In this document: one piece after another, positions 18,647 to 25,295 of the stretch
Layout of the letters: each line of letters begins with the position of its first letter
Position numbering within the stretch: the first letter of the stretch is position 1
From: Pseudomonas sp. R-28-1W-6
GTDB lineage: Bacteria > Pseudomonadota > Gammaproteobacteria > Pseudomonadales > Pseudomonadaceae
DNA length: 64,000 nucleotides
NCBI RefSeq assembly: GCF_009799925.1
Contig: NZ_WELK01000003.1
Span: 1-64,000 of the forward strand
Reading direction: 5' to 3'
Made by a program: the position numbers and the translations under genes
Notes under the pieces: generated by a model
What the model was told of the DNA's origin: nothing
The model's input: only the letters and a program-made list of their open reading frames with translations
Databases searched by the model: none

Positions 18647-18897
18647 ACGTCACCTTGGGACGGGCCGGGGCCCGTCATTGCTGTGCAGGTGCGCGGCATA
18701 GGCCAGGCGCTACCTGTTTTTGCAGGTTCGGTAACTGTCACGCACAGGGCGAGCGGCTTGGGCAACACCCCTTCCACGGGCCTGTGGTAGAGCCCTGGAA
18801 CGCCCCGCCAGGGAAAGCTGGCGAGCGCTGGTCGTCTGCCCGAGCCGGCCTGTTGGCAGTCGGAACCTGCTAGCCAGTCTGCCAAAGCCGTAAAATA

Positions 18898-18911
18898 TGT
18901 CAAACATGACA
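18898..18911. promoter_or_regulatory. Possible operator: TGTCA-N4-TGACA dyad
   Basis: A perfect 5-bp inverted repeat with a 4-base spacer in an A+T-rich patch about 250 bases upstream of the hydrolase start at 18646. The shape fits a dimeric regulator such as a GntR family member, but no such regulator is encoded nearby, so the assignment is speculative. Confidence 0.3.
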
Positions 18912-19274
18912 CACGGATTTATGACGGGTTTGCTTTGCAAAACCGGCCTGCAAGCGCCTGACGGCAAGGACTTGCGCGCGACAAAGAATATTTTTCCGCC
19001 GCCCATAGTCCAATATATTTTACGAAGCTTTTCTCACCGCCAACCCGCACTGGCCCGCCCCTTCGCAGCTGCGGCGGGACGTTCATGAACAGCTGGCTCT
19101 GCGCCTGACTCCCCCCAGGCGCCGCTAGCGTTCATCCAGCCGCGGCCGAGCAGGCGCCGGCGCGCCACCCGCTTGCCGCAGGCCACCGCGAAGCCCAGGT
19201 GGTTGCCCCGCGGGACGGCAGCAGAAGGCCCTGGCGCCCAGTCGCGGGCCCAGCCAGCGGCAGTGCACGACGGT

Positions 19275-19291
19275 TTTACACAGGCTTTACA
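19275..19291 (+). promoter_or_regulatory. Possible response-regulator site: TTTACA-N5-TTTACA
   Basis: Two identical hexamers in direct repeat, 11 bases apart start to start, 79 bases before the ATG at 19370. That geometry is typical of OmpR-family response regulators such as CpxR or PmrA types. The second copy of the downstream gene family (20048) lacks it. Confidence 0.4.
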
Positions 19292-19369
19292 TTGCCGGAG
19301 GAAACTATCGCAGGCTCCGCAGTCGAACGCTGTAACCGGAAACGACCGGTCTCCAGAGGAGTTTCGAAC

Positions 19370-19711
19370 ATGCGTGCGCGTCTTCCCCTTATCACCGGCC
19401 TGATTGTCAGCCTGGCCCTGCTCGGCCAGGCACCGGCACACGCGGCAGATAGCGGTGATGTGGCCGCCGGCGTGGTGCTAGGGGCAGTGGTCGGCGGCGT
19501 CATCGCCAGCCACACCAGACCGGTGCGGGTCTACGAGGCGGAGCCTGTGTACTACTCGCCACCGCCGGTGGCCTACTACCCGCCGCAGCCGGTGTATTAC
19601 GAGCCGCGCCCGGTCTACTACTCGCCCGGCCCGGTGTATTACGTGCCGCGCCACCACAGGCACGGTCACGGCCATCGCCACCATCACCGCCACCATGACC
19701 GTCGCTGGTAA
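19370..19711 (+). CDS. Small exported Tyr/Pro- and His-rich protein
   Basis: A 113-residue protein of unknown function. A signal peptide (MRARLPLITGLIVSLALLGQ...AHA, about 25 residues) leads to a Gly-rich membrane-active-looking segment AAGVVLGAVVGGVIAS. A Tyr-Pro repeat region follows (VYYSPPPVAYYPPQPVYYEP and more), then a C-terminal tail packed with His and Arg (HHRHGHGHRHHHRHH). The tail could bind metal ions or the polyanionic cell surface; this is inference. AGAGGAG precedes the ATG by eight bases. The gene at 20048 is a paralogue. Confidence 0.75.
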   Translation: MRARLPLITGLIVSLALLGQAPAHAADSGDVAAGVVLGAVVGGVIASHTRPVRVYEAEPVYYSPPPVAYYPPQPVYYEPRPVYYSPGPVYYVPRHHRHGHGHRHHHRHHDRRW

Positions 19712-19716
19712 ACCCG

Positions 19717-19741
19717 AGCCCCGCACCCGCGGGGCTTTTTC
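19717..19741 (+). terminator. Terminator after the first Tyr/His-rich gene
   Basis: An 8-bp perfect stem AGCCCCGC/GCGGGGCT with loop ACCC, followed by TTTTT. It sits five bases after the stop codon. Confidence 0.85.
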
Positions 19742-19787
19742 TTGGCCATGTCCCAATAGGGTACTGCACCGTCATCGCGCTTTAGTG

Positions 19788-19854
19788 GGCGCGGATTTAT
19801 CCGCGATAAGCAGGCAACCCGGTGCCGAACCGGATCGCGAATGAATTCGCTCCC
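19788..19854. repeat. REP-type palindromic element
   Basis: Contains two small dyads, GCGGATTTATCCGC (19791-19804) and GCGAATGAATTCGC (19837-19850), in the arrangement of Pseudomonas REP sequences, which usually carry GGGAGCGAATTCATTCGC. It lies between the two paralogous Tyr/His-rich genes. The rest of the gap 19742-20047 shows nothing I can assign. Confidence 0.55.
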
Positions 19855-20047
19855 AGCAACAGCTAGAGCCACCCGCTCCAAACAATAGCGCTGCGCAGCA
19901 ACACGTAACGGGGGCATAGCCTTTTTCTTGCACGGGGTTTGCTGCCGAAGCCGCTGGAACGCGGCAGATGTGCGGCGGCGAATCTTCGCCCGGGACGGTG
20001 GTCGATATGTTTAACCGGCGCCACCCGGTCGCAGAGGAGGTTCGGTC

Positions 20048-20380
20048 ATGCTTGCGCGTATTCCCCTCATTGCTGTCCTGATCGCCAGCCTGATGCTGCT
20101 GGGCCAGCAGCCGGCGCAGGCGTCGGACCGCGATGCCGTGATCGCCGGGGCGGTCGTCGGCGGGCTGATTGGTGGCGCCATCGGTGCCGGCTACCCGGTG
20201 GGCGTGTATGCCCCGCCGCCGCACGTGGTGTACTACCCGCCGCAGCCGATCTACTACCCCATGTACTACTCGCCCTACCGGGTGGTGATCAGCCCGTACT
20301 ATCGCTACCCCTATCACCGCCATCACCACCGCCACCATCGCCACGGCGGCTACCGGGACTACCGCGGCCACCGCTGGTAG
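20048..20380 (+). CDS. Small exported Tyr/Pro- and His-rich protein, second copy
   Basis: A 110-residue paralogue of the product of 19370-19711, with the same plan: signal peptide (LARIPLIAVLIASLMLLGQQ...QAS), Gly-rich hydrophobic segment AGAVVGGLIGGAIGAG, Tyr/Pro repeats (VVYYPPQPIYYPMYYSPY), and a His/Arg tail (YHRHHHRHHRHGG) ending in HRW, close to the DRRW end of its sister. The hydrophobic Gly segment resembles glycine-zipper proteins. AGAGGAGG lies just upstream of the ATG. Function unknown. Confidence 0.75.
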   Translation: MLARIPLIAVLIASLMLLGQQPAQASDRDAVIAGAVVGGLIGGAIGAGYPVGVYAPPPHVVYYPPQPIYYPMYYSPYRVVISPYYRYPYHRHHHRHHRHGGYRDYRGHRW

Positions 20381-20405
20381 ACGCCAACCGCTGCATCGGC
20401 AGCGC

Positions 20406-20621
20406 CTATTTCTTATCCTTGGTGACTTCGTGGCCAATCACGCCACCCACCACGGCGCCGGCACCGGTGCACAGCACCCCGCCACACAGGACATTGCCGG
20501 CGACTCCACCGACGGCGGCGCCCAGCACGGTGCCTTTCTCCTGATGGCTCATCCCGGAGCAGCCGGCCAACGCCAACGTGGCGAGGAGAATGGCGGTGGA
20601 AAACAGTTTGAAGATGCTCAT
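20406..20621 (-). CDS. Glycine-zipper lipoprotein
   Basis: A 71-residue lipoprotein. The lipobox ALAGC puts the acylated Cys at residue 21. A glycine-zipper hairpin of two hydrophobic segments follows (GTVLGAAVGGVAGNVL, then GAGAVVGGVIGHEV) with two extra cysteines between them. It resembles the SlyB/OsmB group of small outer-membrane lipoproteins of unclear function. A much longer in-frame reading upstream is an artefact. It converges with the gene at 20048, 25 bases apart. Confidence 0.8.
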   Translation of the reverse strand: MSIFKLFSTAILLATLALAGCSGMSHQEKGTVLGAAVGGVAGNVLCGGVLCTGAGAVVGGVIGHEVTKDKK

Positions 20622-20864
20622 GATCGTTACTCCAGTGCAAAACCTCGGATCCATCCCCAACGCTCGAACCACAACGCACGGGAGGTAGGTTGATTGTTCG
20701 CCGGCCGGGAGCCGGCGTCTGTGCGCCGGCGAGCACAGGGCCGGGATCGCGCAGAACCCGGCGGCTAGCGCGACCGGCCACCCCAGCCGCGCGGCGGCGC
20801 CGGGGATGGCCAGAACGGGGCGAATCGCAGTAAGGTCGGTACATACCCGCCACAAGGACGAAGC

Positions 20865-21686
20865 ATGGCCCTCAAGCCCACCACCAGCCGCCAGCAGAAG
20901 CACCTGGCGGTGCTGATCGACGCCGACAACGCCTCCGCCGCCATCGTCGAAGGGCTGTTCGAGGAAATCGCCAAGTTCGGCATCGCCAGCGTCAAGCGCA
21001 TCTACGGCGACTGGACCGGCCCGCAACTGGGCGGCTGGAAGAAGGTGCTGCTGGAATATTCGATCCAGCCCATGCAGCAGTTCGCCTACACCACCGGCAA
21101 GAACGCCACCGACAGCACGCTGATCATCGACGCCATGGACCTGCTCTACACCCGGCGTTTCGATGGTTTCTGCCTGGTTTCCAGCGACAGCGACTTCACC
21201 CGCCTGGCCGCGCGCCTGCGCGAGGAAGGCCTGGAGGTGATCGGCTTCGGCGAGCAGAAGACGCCCAAGCCGTTCGTTTCCGCCTGCGACAAGTTCATCT
21301 ACACCGAGCTGCTGCGCGACGATGCCGAGCCCGCCGAGGTGGAAGCCCCCGCCAGCGCGCCGGCGGTTGCGCCAGTAACGGCGGCGCCGGGTGGCAAACC
21401 TGCCGCGCAGCCTGCACCGGCCAAGGTGAAGCCGCAGAAGGTGCCGGTGGACTTCATTGCCAAGGTGATCGACGACAACTCGGACGAGGATGGCTGGTGC
21501 GCCCTGGGCATCCTCGGCACCAATATCAGCAAGCTGCGCTCGGACTTCGACTCGCGGCTGTATGGGCACAAGAAGCTGAGCGATCTGATCAAGGCGCAGA
21601 ACGCGCGGTTTGAATTGCAGGAGCGGGGGGCTACGGCCACGGGTGGCAAGTCGCTGTATGCGCGTAATCGCAAGTCGGGGAAGTGA
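20865..21686 (+). CDS. NYN-domain (LabA/DUF88) putative RNase with OST-HTH domain
   Basis: A 273-residue protein. The N-terminal NYN/PIN-like nuclease domain shows the acidic residues of the active site: AVLIDADNAS (residues 14-23), TDSTLIIDAMDLL and LVSSDSDFTRLAARLREEG. After an Ala/Pro linker (about 155-185) the C-terminus is an OST-HTH/LOTUS fold (DFIAKVIDDNSDEDGW...LYGHKKLSDLIKAQ), which binds RNA. The combination suggests RNA cleavage or turnover; targets are unknown. ATG 20865 is preceded by AAGGA. Confidence 0.85.
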   Translation: MALKPTTSRQQKHLAVLIDADNASAAIVEGLFEEIAKFGIASVKRIYGDWTGPQLGGWKKVLLEYSIQPMQQFAYTTGKNATDSTLIIDAMDLLYTRRFDGFCLVSSDSDFTRLAARLREEGLEVIGFGEQKTPKPFVSACDKFIYTELLRDDAEPAEVEAPASAPAVAPVTAAPGGKPAAQPAPAKVKPQKVPVDFIAKVIDDNSDEDGWCALGILGTNISKLRSDFDSRLYGHKKLSDLIKAQNARFELQERGATATGGKSLYARNRKSGK

Positions 21687-21775
21687 GCCGGGGCATGCTC
21701 AGGCCTTCTGGCGTTGGCGTCGTGTTTCTTTCTCGGCGCTTTCCTCGGCTTTTGGCTACAGGTTTCGCCTCGCAC

Positions 21776-21985
21776 GGCGAGTCACTTTCTCTTTGCGCGC
21801 GCAAAGAGAAAGTAACCAAAGAGAAAGCGCGCCCGGCATCCGGGTTTCGCTGCGCGAAACTCCCCTCGCTCCGGTGCCGCTCCGGGGGCCGGCTTACAAG
21901 GGCCATCCCTGGCCCTTTAAGCCTCTCGCCGCATCCCTGCGGCTCGTCCCCCTACGCAACACCTACGCTCGGCCTTCTGACGGGG
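21776..21985 (+). repeat. 210-bp intergenic repeat, left copy
   Basis: Begins GGCGAGTCACTTTCTCTTTG, includes the near-palindrome CTTTCTCTTTGCGCGCGCAAAGAGAAAG, and ends in GGCCTTCTGACGGGG. A clearly related copy lies in inverted orientation at 22219-22428. It has no gene. I recall similar blocks in intergenic DNA of many pseudomonads. Confidence 0.8.
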
Positions 21986-22045
21986 AGTTTGCGCGCATGA
22001 GGGTTTCAAGTTTCAGGCCGCTCGGCGTTGTCGGTATGCCTCGCC

Positions 22046-22099
22046 GTAGAGCGGGTGCAATCCGCGCAGCCGGCTTACGCGGGTTGCACCCGCCCTACT
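22046..22099. repeat. Palindromic GTAG...CTAC repeat
   Basis: Arms GTAGAGCGGGTGCAATCCGCG and CGCGGGTTGCACCCGCCCTAC enclose a 12-base loop, near-perfect inverted repeats. It belongs to the same style as the repeats at 47989 and 56994, which end in GTAGGGTG/CACCCTAC. Confidence 0.7.
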
Positions 22100-22126
22100 C
22101 CCTCGATGGCTCTGCGATGCTCCCAT

Positions 22127-22155
22127 GGTGGACAAGCAGAGCGTTGTCCACCCTA
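22127..22155. repeat. Short palindrome of the same style
   Basis: GGTGGACAA and TTGTCCACC form a 9-bp perfect dyad around an 8-base loop, followed by CTAC. A worn copy of its right arm (GTTGTCCACACTAC) appears near 22498-22511. Confidence 0.6.
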
Positions 22156-22218
22156 CAAAAAACAAACGCCACCTCAGCAATACCGAACCTGCACCACAAG
22201 GTCGGGCCGGGACCGGGT

Positions 22219-22428
22219 CCCGTCAGGAGGCTGAGTGGAATCGTTGTGTAAGGGGTTGAGCGGCATGGATGCCGCGAGAGCCGCGATGGGCCAGGGATGG
22301 CCCTTCGCGGCGGGCCCCTGGAGCAATGATGGAACGAAGGGAGTCTCGCGTAGCGAGACCCGGATGTCGGGTGTGCTTTCTCTTTGGTTACTTTCTCTTT
22401 GCACAAGCAAAGAGAAAGTAACTCGCCG
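22219..22428 (-). repeat. 210-bp intergenic repeat, right copy (inverted)
   Basis: Inverse of the block at 21776-21985. Shared landmarks in the same order, read on the minus strand, are ACTTTCTCTTTG, AAGTAACCAAAGAGAAAG, CATCCGGGT, GGGCCATCCCTGGCCC and CCTCCTGACGGG. The two copies have diverged by many substitutions. The A+T-rich DNA with the ATPase gene begins right after it. Confidence 0.8.
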
Positions 22429-22649
22429 GGAAGGCGAAAAGCATGGCGTCAGGATACATAGAATTTCCGTTGGGTTTCGATAGGGGCAAGCGAAGCGTTG
22501 TCCACACTACAGACTTCCGGTAATTTAATCCAAACGCAGAATATGACCTCAGGCAAGAAATCCACCCACTGCTTACAGCATATAAATCAAAACCATACAG
22601 CCACGCCTAACACCTAGAGAGCTTACCCATATTCCAACAAGGAAATAAA
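22429..22649. other. A+T-rich upstream region of the ATPase gene
   Basis: No gene seen. Base composition drops sharply from about 22505. It contains the worn palindrome arm near 22498 and presumably the promoter of the gene at 22650, but no box stands out enough to name. Confidence 0.5.
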
Positions 22650-24089
22650 ATGCGAAGAGATTTAGCAGACCCTGAGCTTTTCGGAAATGAAGCAGGGGAA
22701 GATGAAGACATAGAAATATTGAATAGCTATTTCTTAGAAAAATCAGAATTTGACAGATTTTACTCGAACACAAGGCGAATTGCGTTTGTACGCTCCAGAA
22801 AGGGCATGGGCAAGTCAGCACTTTTAAGAAAAACATACTATGTCAGACAATTAGCCAACAGCAACGATCTCGTAGTCTTCGTAAAAGCCTCAGATCTATT
22901 TGCCTTGCAAGATGTACCTTCAGGAAACGCAGCAGAATTAATTTACGGCTGGCAGCAAAGGATTTGCTCCAGAATAAATCTTGAGCTTGGCGCCGCCCTA
23001 AACTACGGATTCACAGACGACTCAATACTTCTAATTGAAAAAGCAGAACTAACAGGGTTCCGCAGCAGAAACCTGGTAAGCGCCTTGTTCGATAGGTTAA
23101 AAATCAAAAGCCTGGGACTAGAGAGAACTCGATTAGAGACCACAGCCTCACAAGCTATAACGGAAAGAGTTATTGAGAACTCAGTTAATGTCTGGGTCTT
23201 CATAGATGACATAGACGCCACATTTGTAAATACAGAATCAGAAAGACTAAAAGTCAGCACATTCTTCAGCGCATGTAGAAATCTTATAGGAGCAGTTCAA
23301 GGATTACACATAAGAGCGTCTGTCAGAACTGATGTATGGTCGATACTTGCACAGCATGACGAAGCCTTAGACAAGTGCGAGCAGTACATGCTCGATTTAA
23401 AGTGGAGTACGGAAGAAACAGGACGAATACTTGAGAACAAAATAAAAAGCTTCTTTATCCGCTATTATCCAGACGATGAGCGATTCCAAAATCTAACTCC
23501 AGGAAAGGATGGTAGAGAAATAAGGAGATTAGTTTTCAAAGAGCCGTTCAACTGGGGCGGACGGAGCTTAGACTCATTTAGGCCAATCCATATTTTATCT
23601 GCTGGACGGCCGCGCTGGGCAGCCCAACTATGCAAACTTGCAGGGCATGACGCATTCTTAAAGTCCGGAGATAAAATATCAATCGGGCACATACGATCCG
23701 TACTACAAGAGTATGGAGGCTTGCGAATAGCAGACCTTTATAAAGAGCACCGCCATCAATGTGCGCGCCTAGTAGAGATAATAGAAAGCTTTAGCGGCGG
23801 TCAAAAAATATACACAACCACACAGCTTCTCAGTCACATCGCAGAAAAAATAATAAAGCATGGTGGACTTCCAACAATCGATGGAATCAGTGCAGAAAAC
23901 GGAGGGCTAACCATTGCACACTTGCTATATAGAATTGGCTTTATTACAGCAAGAAACGAAAACGACTCTACAGGTCTTGGCTTTGTAAGATTCGAAGATA
24001 GACCAAACTTATTAACATCAAAAACAAATTTAGATGATGGGCTTGACTGGGAGATACACCCAAGTTACAGATCAATACTAAGCGTCTAA
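22650..24089 (+). CDS. P-loop ATPase of the Sll1717 type, horizontally acquired
   Basis: A 479-residue protein. The N-terminus LFGNEAGEDED (residues 10-20) and a Walker A motif SRKGMGKS (49-56) are what I recall of the Sll1717-family P-loop ATPases. Walker B is VWVFIDD (181-187); an Arg at 226 (SVRTDVW) could act as sensor. The C-terminal 200 residues (IRRLVFKEPFNW, GRPRWAAQLC, then a winged-helix-like end) resemble the STAND/AAA helper region but I cannot name it. The role is unknown; relatives occur in accessory and defence-rich regions. Codon use is A+T-rich: two 60-base stretches I counted have 33% and 47% G+C, far below neighbours. ATG 22650 follows AAGGAAA. Monocistronic. Confidence 0.8.
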   Translation: MRRDLADPELFGNEAGEDEDIEILNSYFLEKSEFDRFYSNTRRIAFVRSRKGMGKSALLRKTYYVRQLANSNDLVVFVKASDLFALQDVPSGNAAELIYGWQQRICSRINLELGAALNYGFTDDSILLIEKAELTGFRSRNLVSALFDRLKIKSLGLERTRLETTASQAITERVIENSVNVWVFIDDIDATFVNTESERLKVSTFFSACRNLIGAVQGLHIRASVRTDVWSILAQHDEALDKCEQYMLDLKWSTEETGRILENKIKSFFIRYYPDDERFQNLTPGKDGREIRRLVFKEPFNWGGRSLDSFRPIHILSAGRPRWAAQLCKLAGHDAFLKSGDKISIGHIRSVLQEYGGLRIADLYKEHRHQCARLVEIIESFSGGQKIYTTTQLLSHIAEKIIKHGGLPTIDGISAENGGLTIAHLLYRIGFITARNENDSTGLGFVRFEDRPNLLTSKTNLDDGLDWEIHPSYRSILSV

Positions 24090-24107
24090 CCCCGCAACGT
24101 ACTTATA

Positions 24108-24143
24108 AGCAAGAAGGCCCGTCTCTCGACGGGCCTTCTTGCT
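24108..24143. terminator. Strong bidirectional terminator
   Basis: A perfect 16-bp stem AGCAAGAAGGCCCGTC/GACGGGCCTTCTTGCT with a 4-base loop TCTC, between the convergent ATPase and hydrolase genes. The purine/pyrimidine runs inside the stem give each direction a short T-rich end rather than a long T tract. Confidence 0.75.
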
Positions 24144-24171
24144 TCAATCAACCGTCAGCGCAGCACCTTAT

Positions 24172-24954
24172 TCAAGCAACTTCCACTTCCTGCTTCTTCG
24201 CCGCCTTACCTTTCTGATACTCCCTCGCCGCCTCATGAAACGCCCCAATCAGCGCGTTGTAATCCGCCTTCTCCCAATAGCGATACTCCGGATGCCACTG
24301 CACCCCCACGGCAAACGCCTTGGCGCCGATCACGCTGACCGCCTCGATCTGCCCGTCCTCACACACCGCCTCGACCTGCAGCCCCTCGCCGAGCCGATCA
24401 ATCCCCTGCCCATGCAGCGAATTGACGCTGATCTCGCGCTCGCCCAGCAGCTTGTGCAGCACCCCGCCCTCGGTCAGGGCGACCTTGTGCATCGGCCCGT
24501 AGGCCACATCGTCCGGCACGTCCTTGACCTCGCGGTGATCCAGGCGGCCTTCCACCTCGTGCACTTCACGGTGCAGGGTGCCGCCATACAGCACGTTGAG
24601 TTCCTGCACGCCACGGCAGATGCCGAGGAAGGGAATGCCGCGCTCGATGCAGGCGCGCATCAGGCGCAGCACGGTGGCGTCGCGGGGTTGGTCGGCCAGG
24701 CCCAGACCGGGGTGGTCGTCGCCGTAGCAGCTGGGGTGCACGTTGGACAGCGAGCCGCCGAACATAATGCCGGAGACGCTGTCGAGCACGGTTTCCATGT
24801 CCAGCTCGTCGGCGAAGGCCGGAATCATCAGCGGGAAGGCGTCGAAGCCGGTGACCGCGTGAATGTACTTCTCGCCCACCAGGTGGAACCAGCCGATGTC
24901 ACGGCTCGTCAGCTGCCAGCGGCACAGCGGGAGACCAATCAGGGGTTTGTTCAT
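24172..24954 (-). CDS. Class I glutamine-amidotransferase-like hydrolase (PuuD/SpuA type), second copy
   Basis: A 260-residue peptidase C26 enzyme, paralogous to 17855-18646. Catalytic Cys in FLGICRGVQELNVLYGG, His in VQWHPEYRYW, and the shared VNSLHGQGIDRLGEG. Likely hydrolyses a gamma-glutamyl amide in polyamine or related nitrogen catabolism. The next operon upstream degrades beta-alanine, a polyamine product, which supports the role by context. ATG 24952-24954 gives MNKPLIGLPLCRW; a longer frame reaching 25245 is not credible. Confidence 0.85.
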   Translation of the reverse strand: MNKPLIGLPLCRWQLTSRDIGWFHLVGEKYIHAVTGFDAFPLMIPAFADELDMETVLDSVSGIMFGGSLSNVHPSCYGDDHPGLGLADQPRDATVLRLMRACIERGIPFLGICRGVQELNVLYGGTLHREVHEVEGRLDHREVKDVPDDVAYGPMHKVALTEGGVLHKLLGEREISVNSLHGQGIDRLGEGLQVEAVCEDGQIEAVSVIGAKAFAVGVQWHPEYRYWEKADYNALIGAFHEAAREYQKGKAAKKQEVEVA

Positions 24955-25152
24955 TGCAAGGGTGTCCTCTTCTTGTGATGGAAGTGGGCTGCCCTTGGGA
25001 GAGCGGGCTTGCCGGCCACGATAACCGTGAACCCGCTCACCCAAGGGGTGCCGTTCCCCGGTTTTGTGCCGGGTCACTGCACCAATGCCGCGCCCGCGCG
25101 GCAGGGTTTTACAACTAACGATGGAACGGTGTTGCGCTGCTTGCTCTGGGTA

Positions 25153-25245
25153 GAAGGGGCCTTGGCCTCGACCGCAGGCAACGCCAGAAGCGTCGCGGCC
25201 AAGGCCCCTCCTACAAGAGCATCGCGGCTGAAGCCGCTCCCACAT
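25153..25245. repeat. Palindromic/REP-like repeat pair
   Basis: A 12-bp inverted repeat GGGGCCTTGGCC (25156-25167) / GGCCAAGGCCCC (25197-25208) is followed by GCGGCTGAAGCCGC (25224-25237) and TCCCACA, a form typical of Pseudomonas REP elements. Together they fill most of the gap between the hydrolase and bauC. The rest of 24955-25295 holds only the bauC terminator. Confidence 0.6.
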
Positions 25246-25256
25246 CGAAACGAAAC

Positions 25257-25285
25257 AAAAAAAGGGCCGGTCTTGCGACCAGCCC
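25257..25285 (-). terminator. Terminator of the bauABC operon
   Basis: On the minus strand GGGCTGGTC/GACCGGCCC (one G-T pair) with a GCAA tetraloop, followed by seven T. It lies 10 bases after the bauC stop. Confidence 0.85.
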
Positions 25286-25295
25286 GGGGTGTTGC

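Larger units (their letters stand above)
18647..19369. other. Long intergenic region
   Basis: Over 700 bases between two divergent genes with no convincing coding sequence. The stretch 18885-19035 is noticeably A+T-rich compared with its surroundings and holds the dyad listed at 18898. Short open frames here have no ribosome site or family resemblance. The right end contains the direct repeat listed at 19275. Confidence 0.5.

Noticed and set aside
18897..19088. Small open frame in the long intergenic region
   Set aside because: No ribosome-binding site, atypical composition, and it overlaps the dyad at 18898-18911.
22429..24107. Insertion sequence or prophage fragment carrying the ATPase
   Set aside because: No transposase, integrase, attachment site or target duplication could be seen at either side; only composition and flanking repeats speak for transfer.
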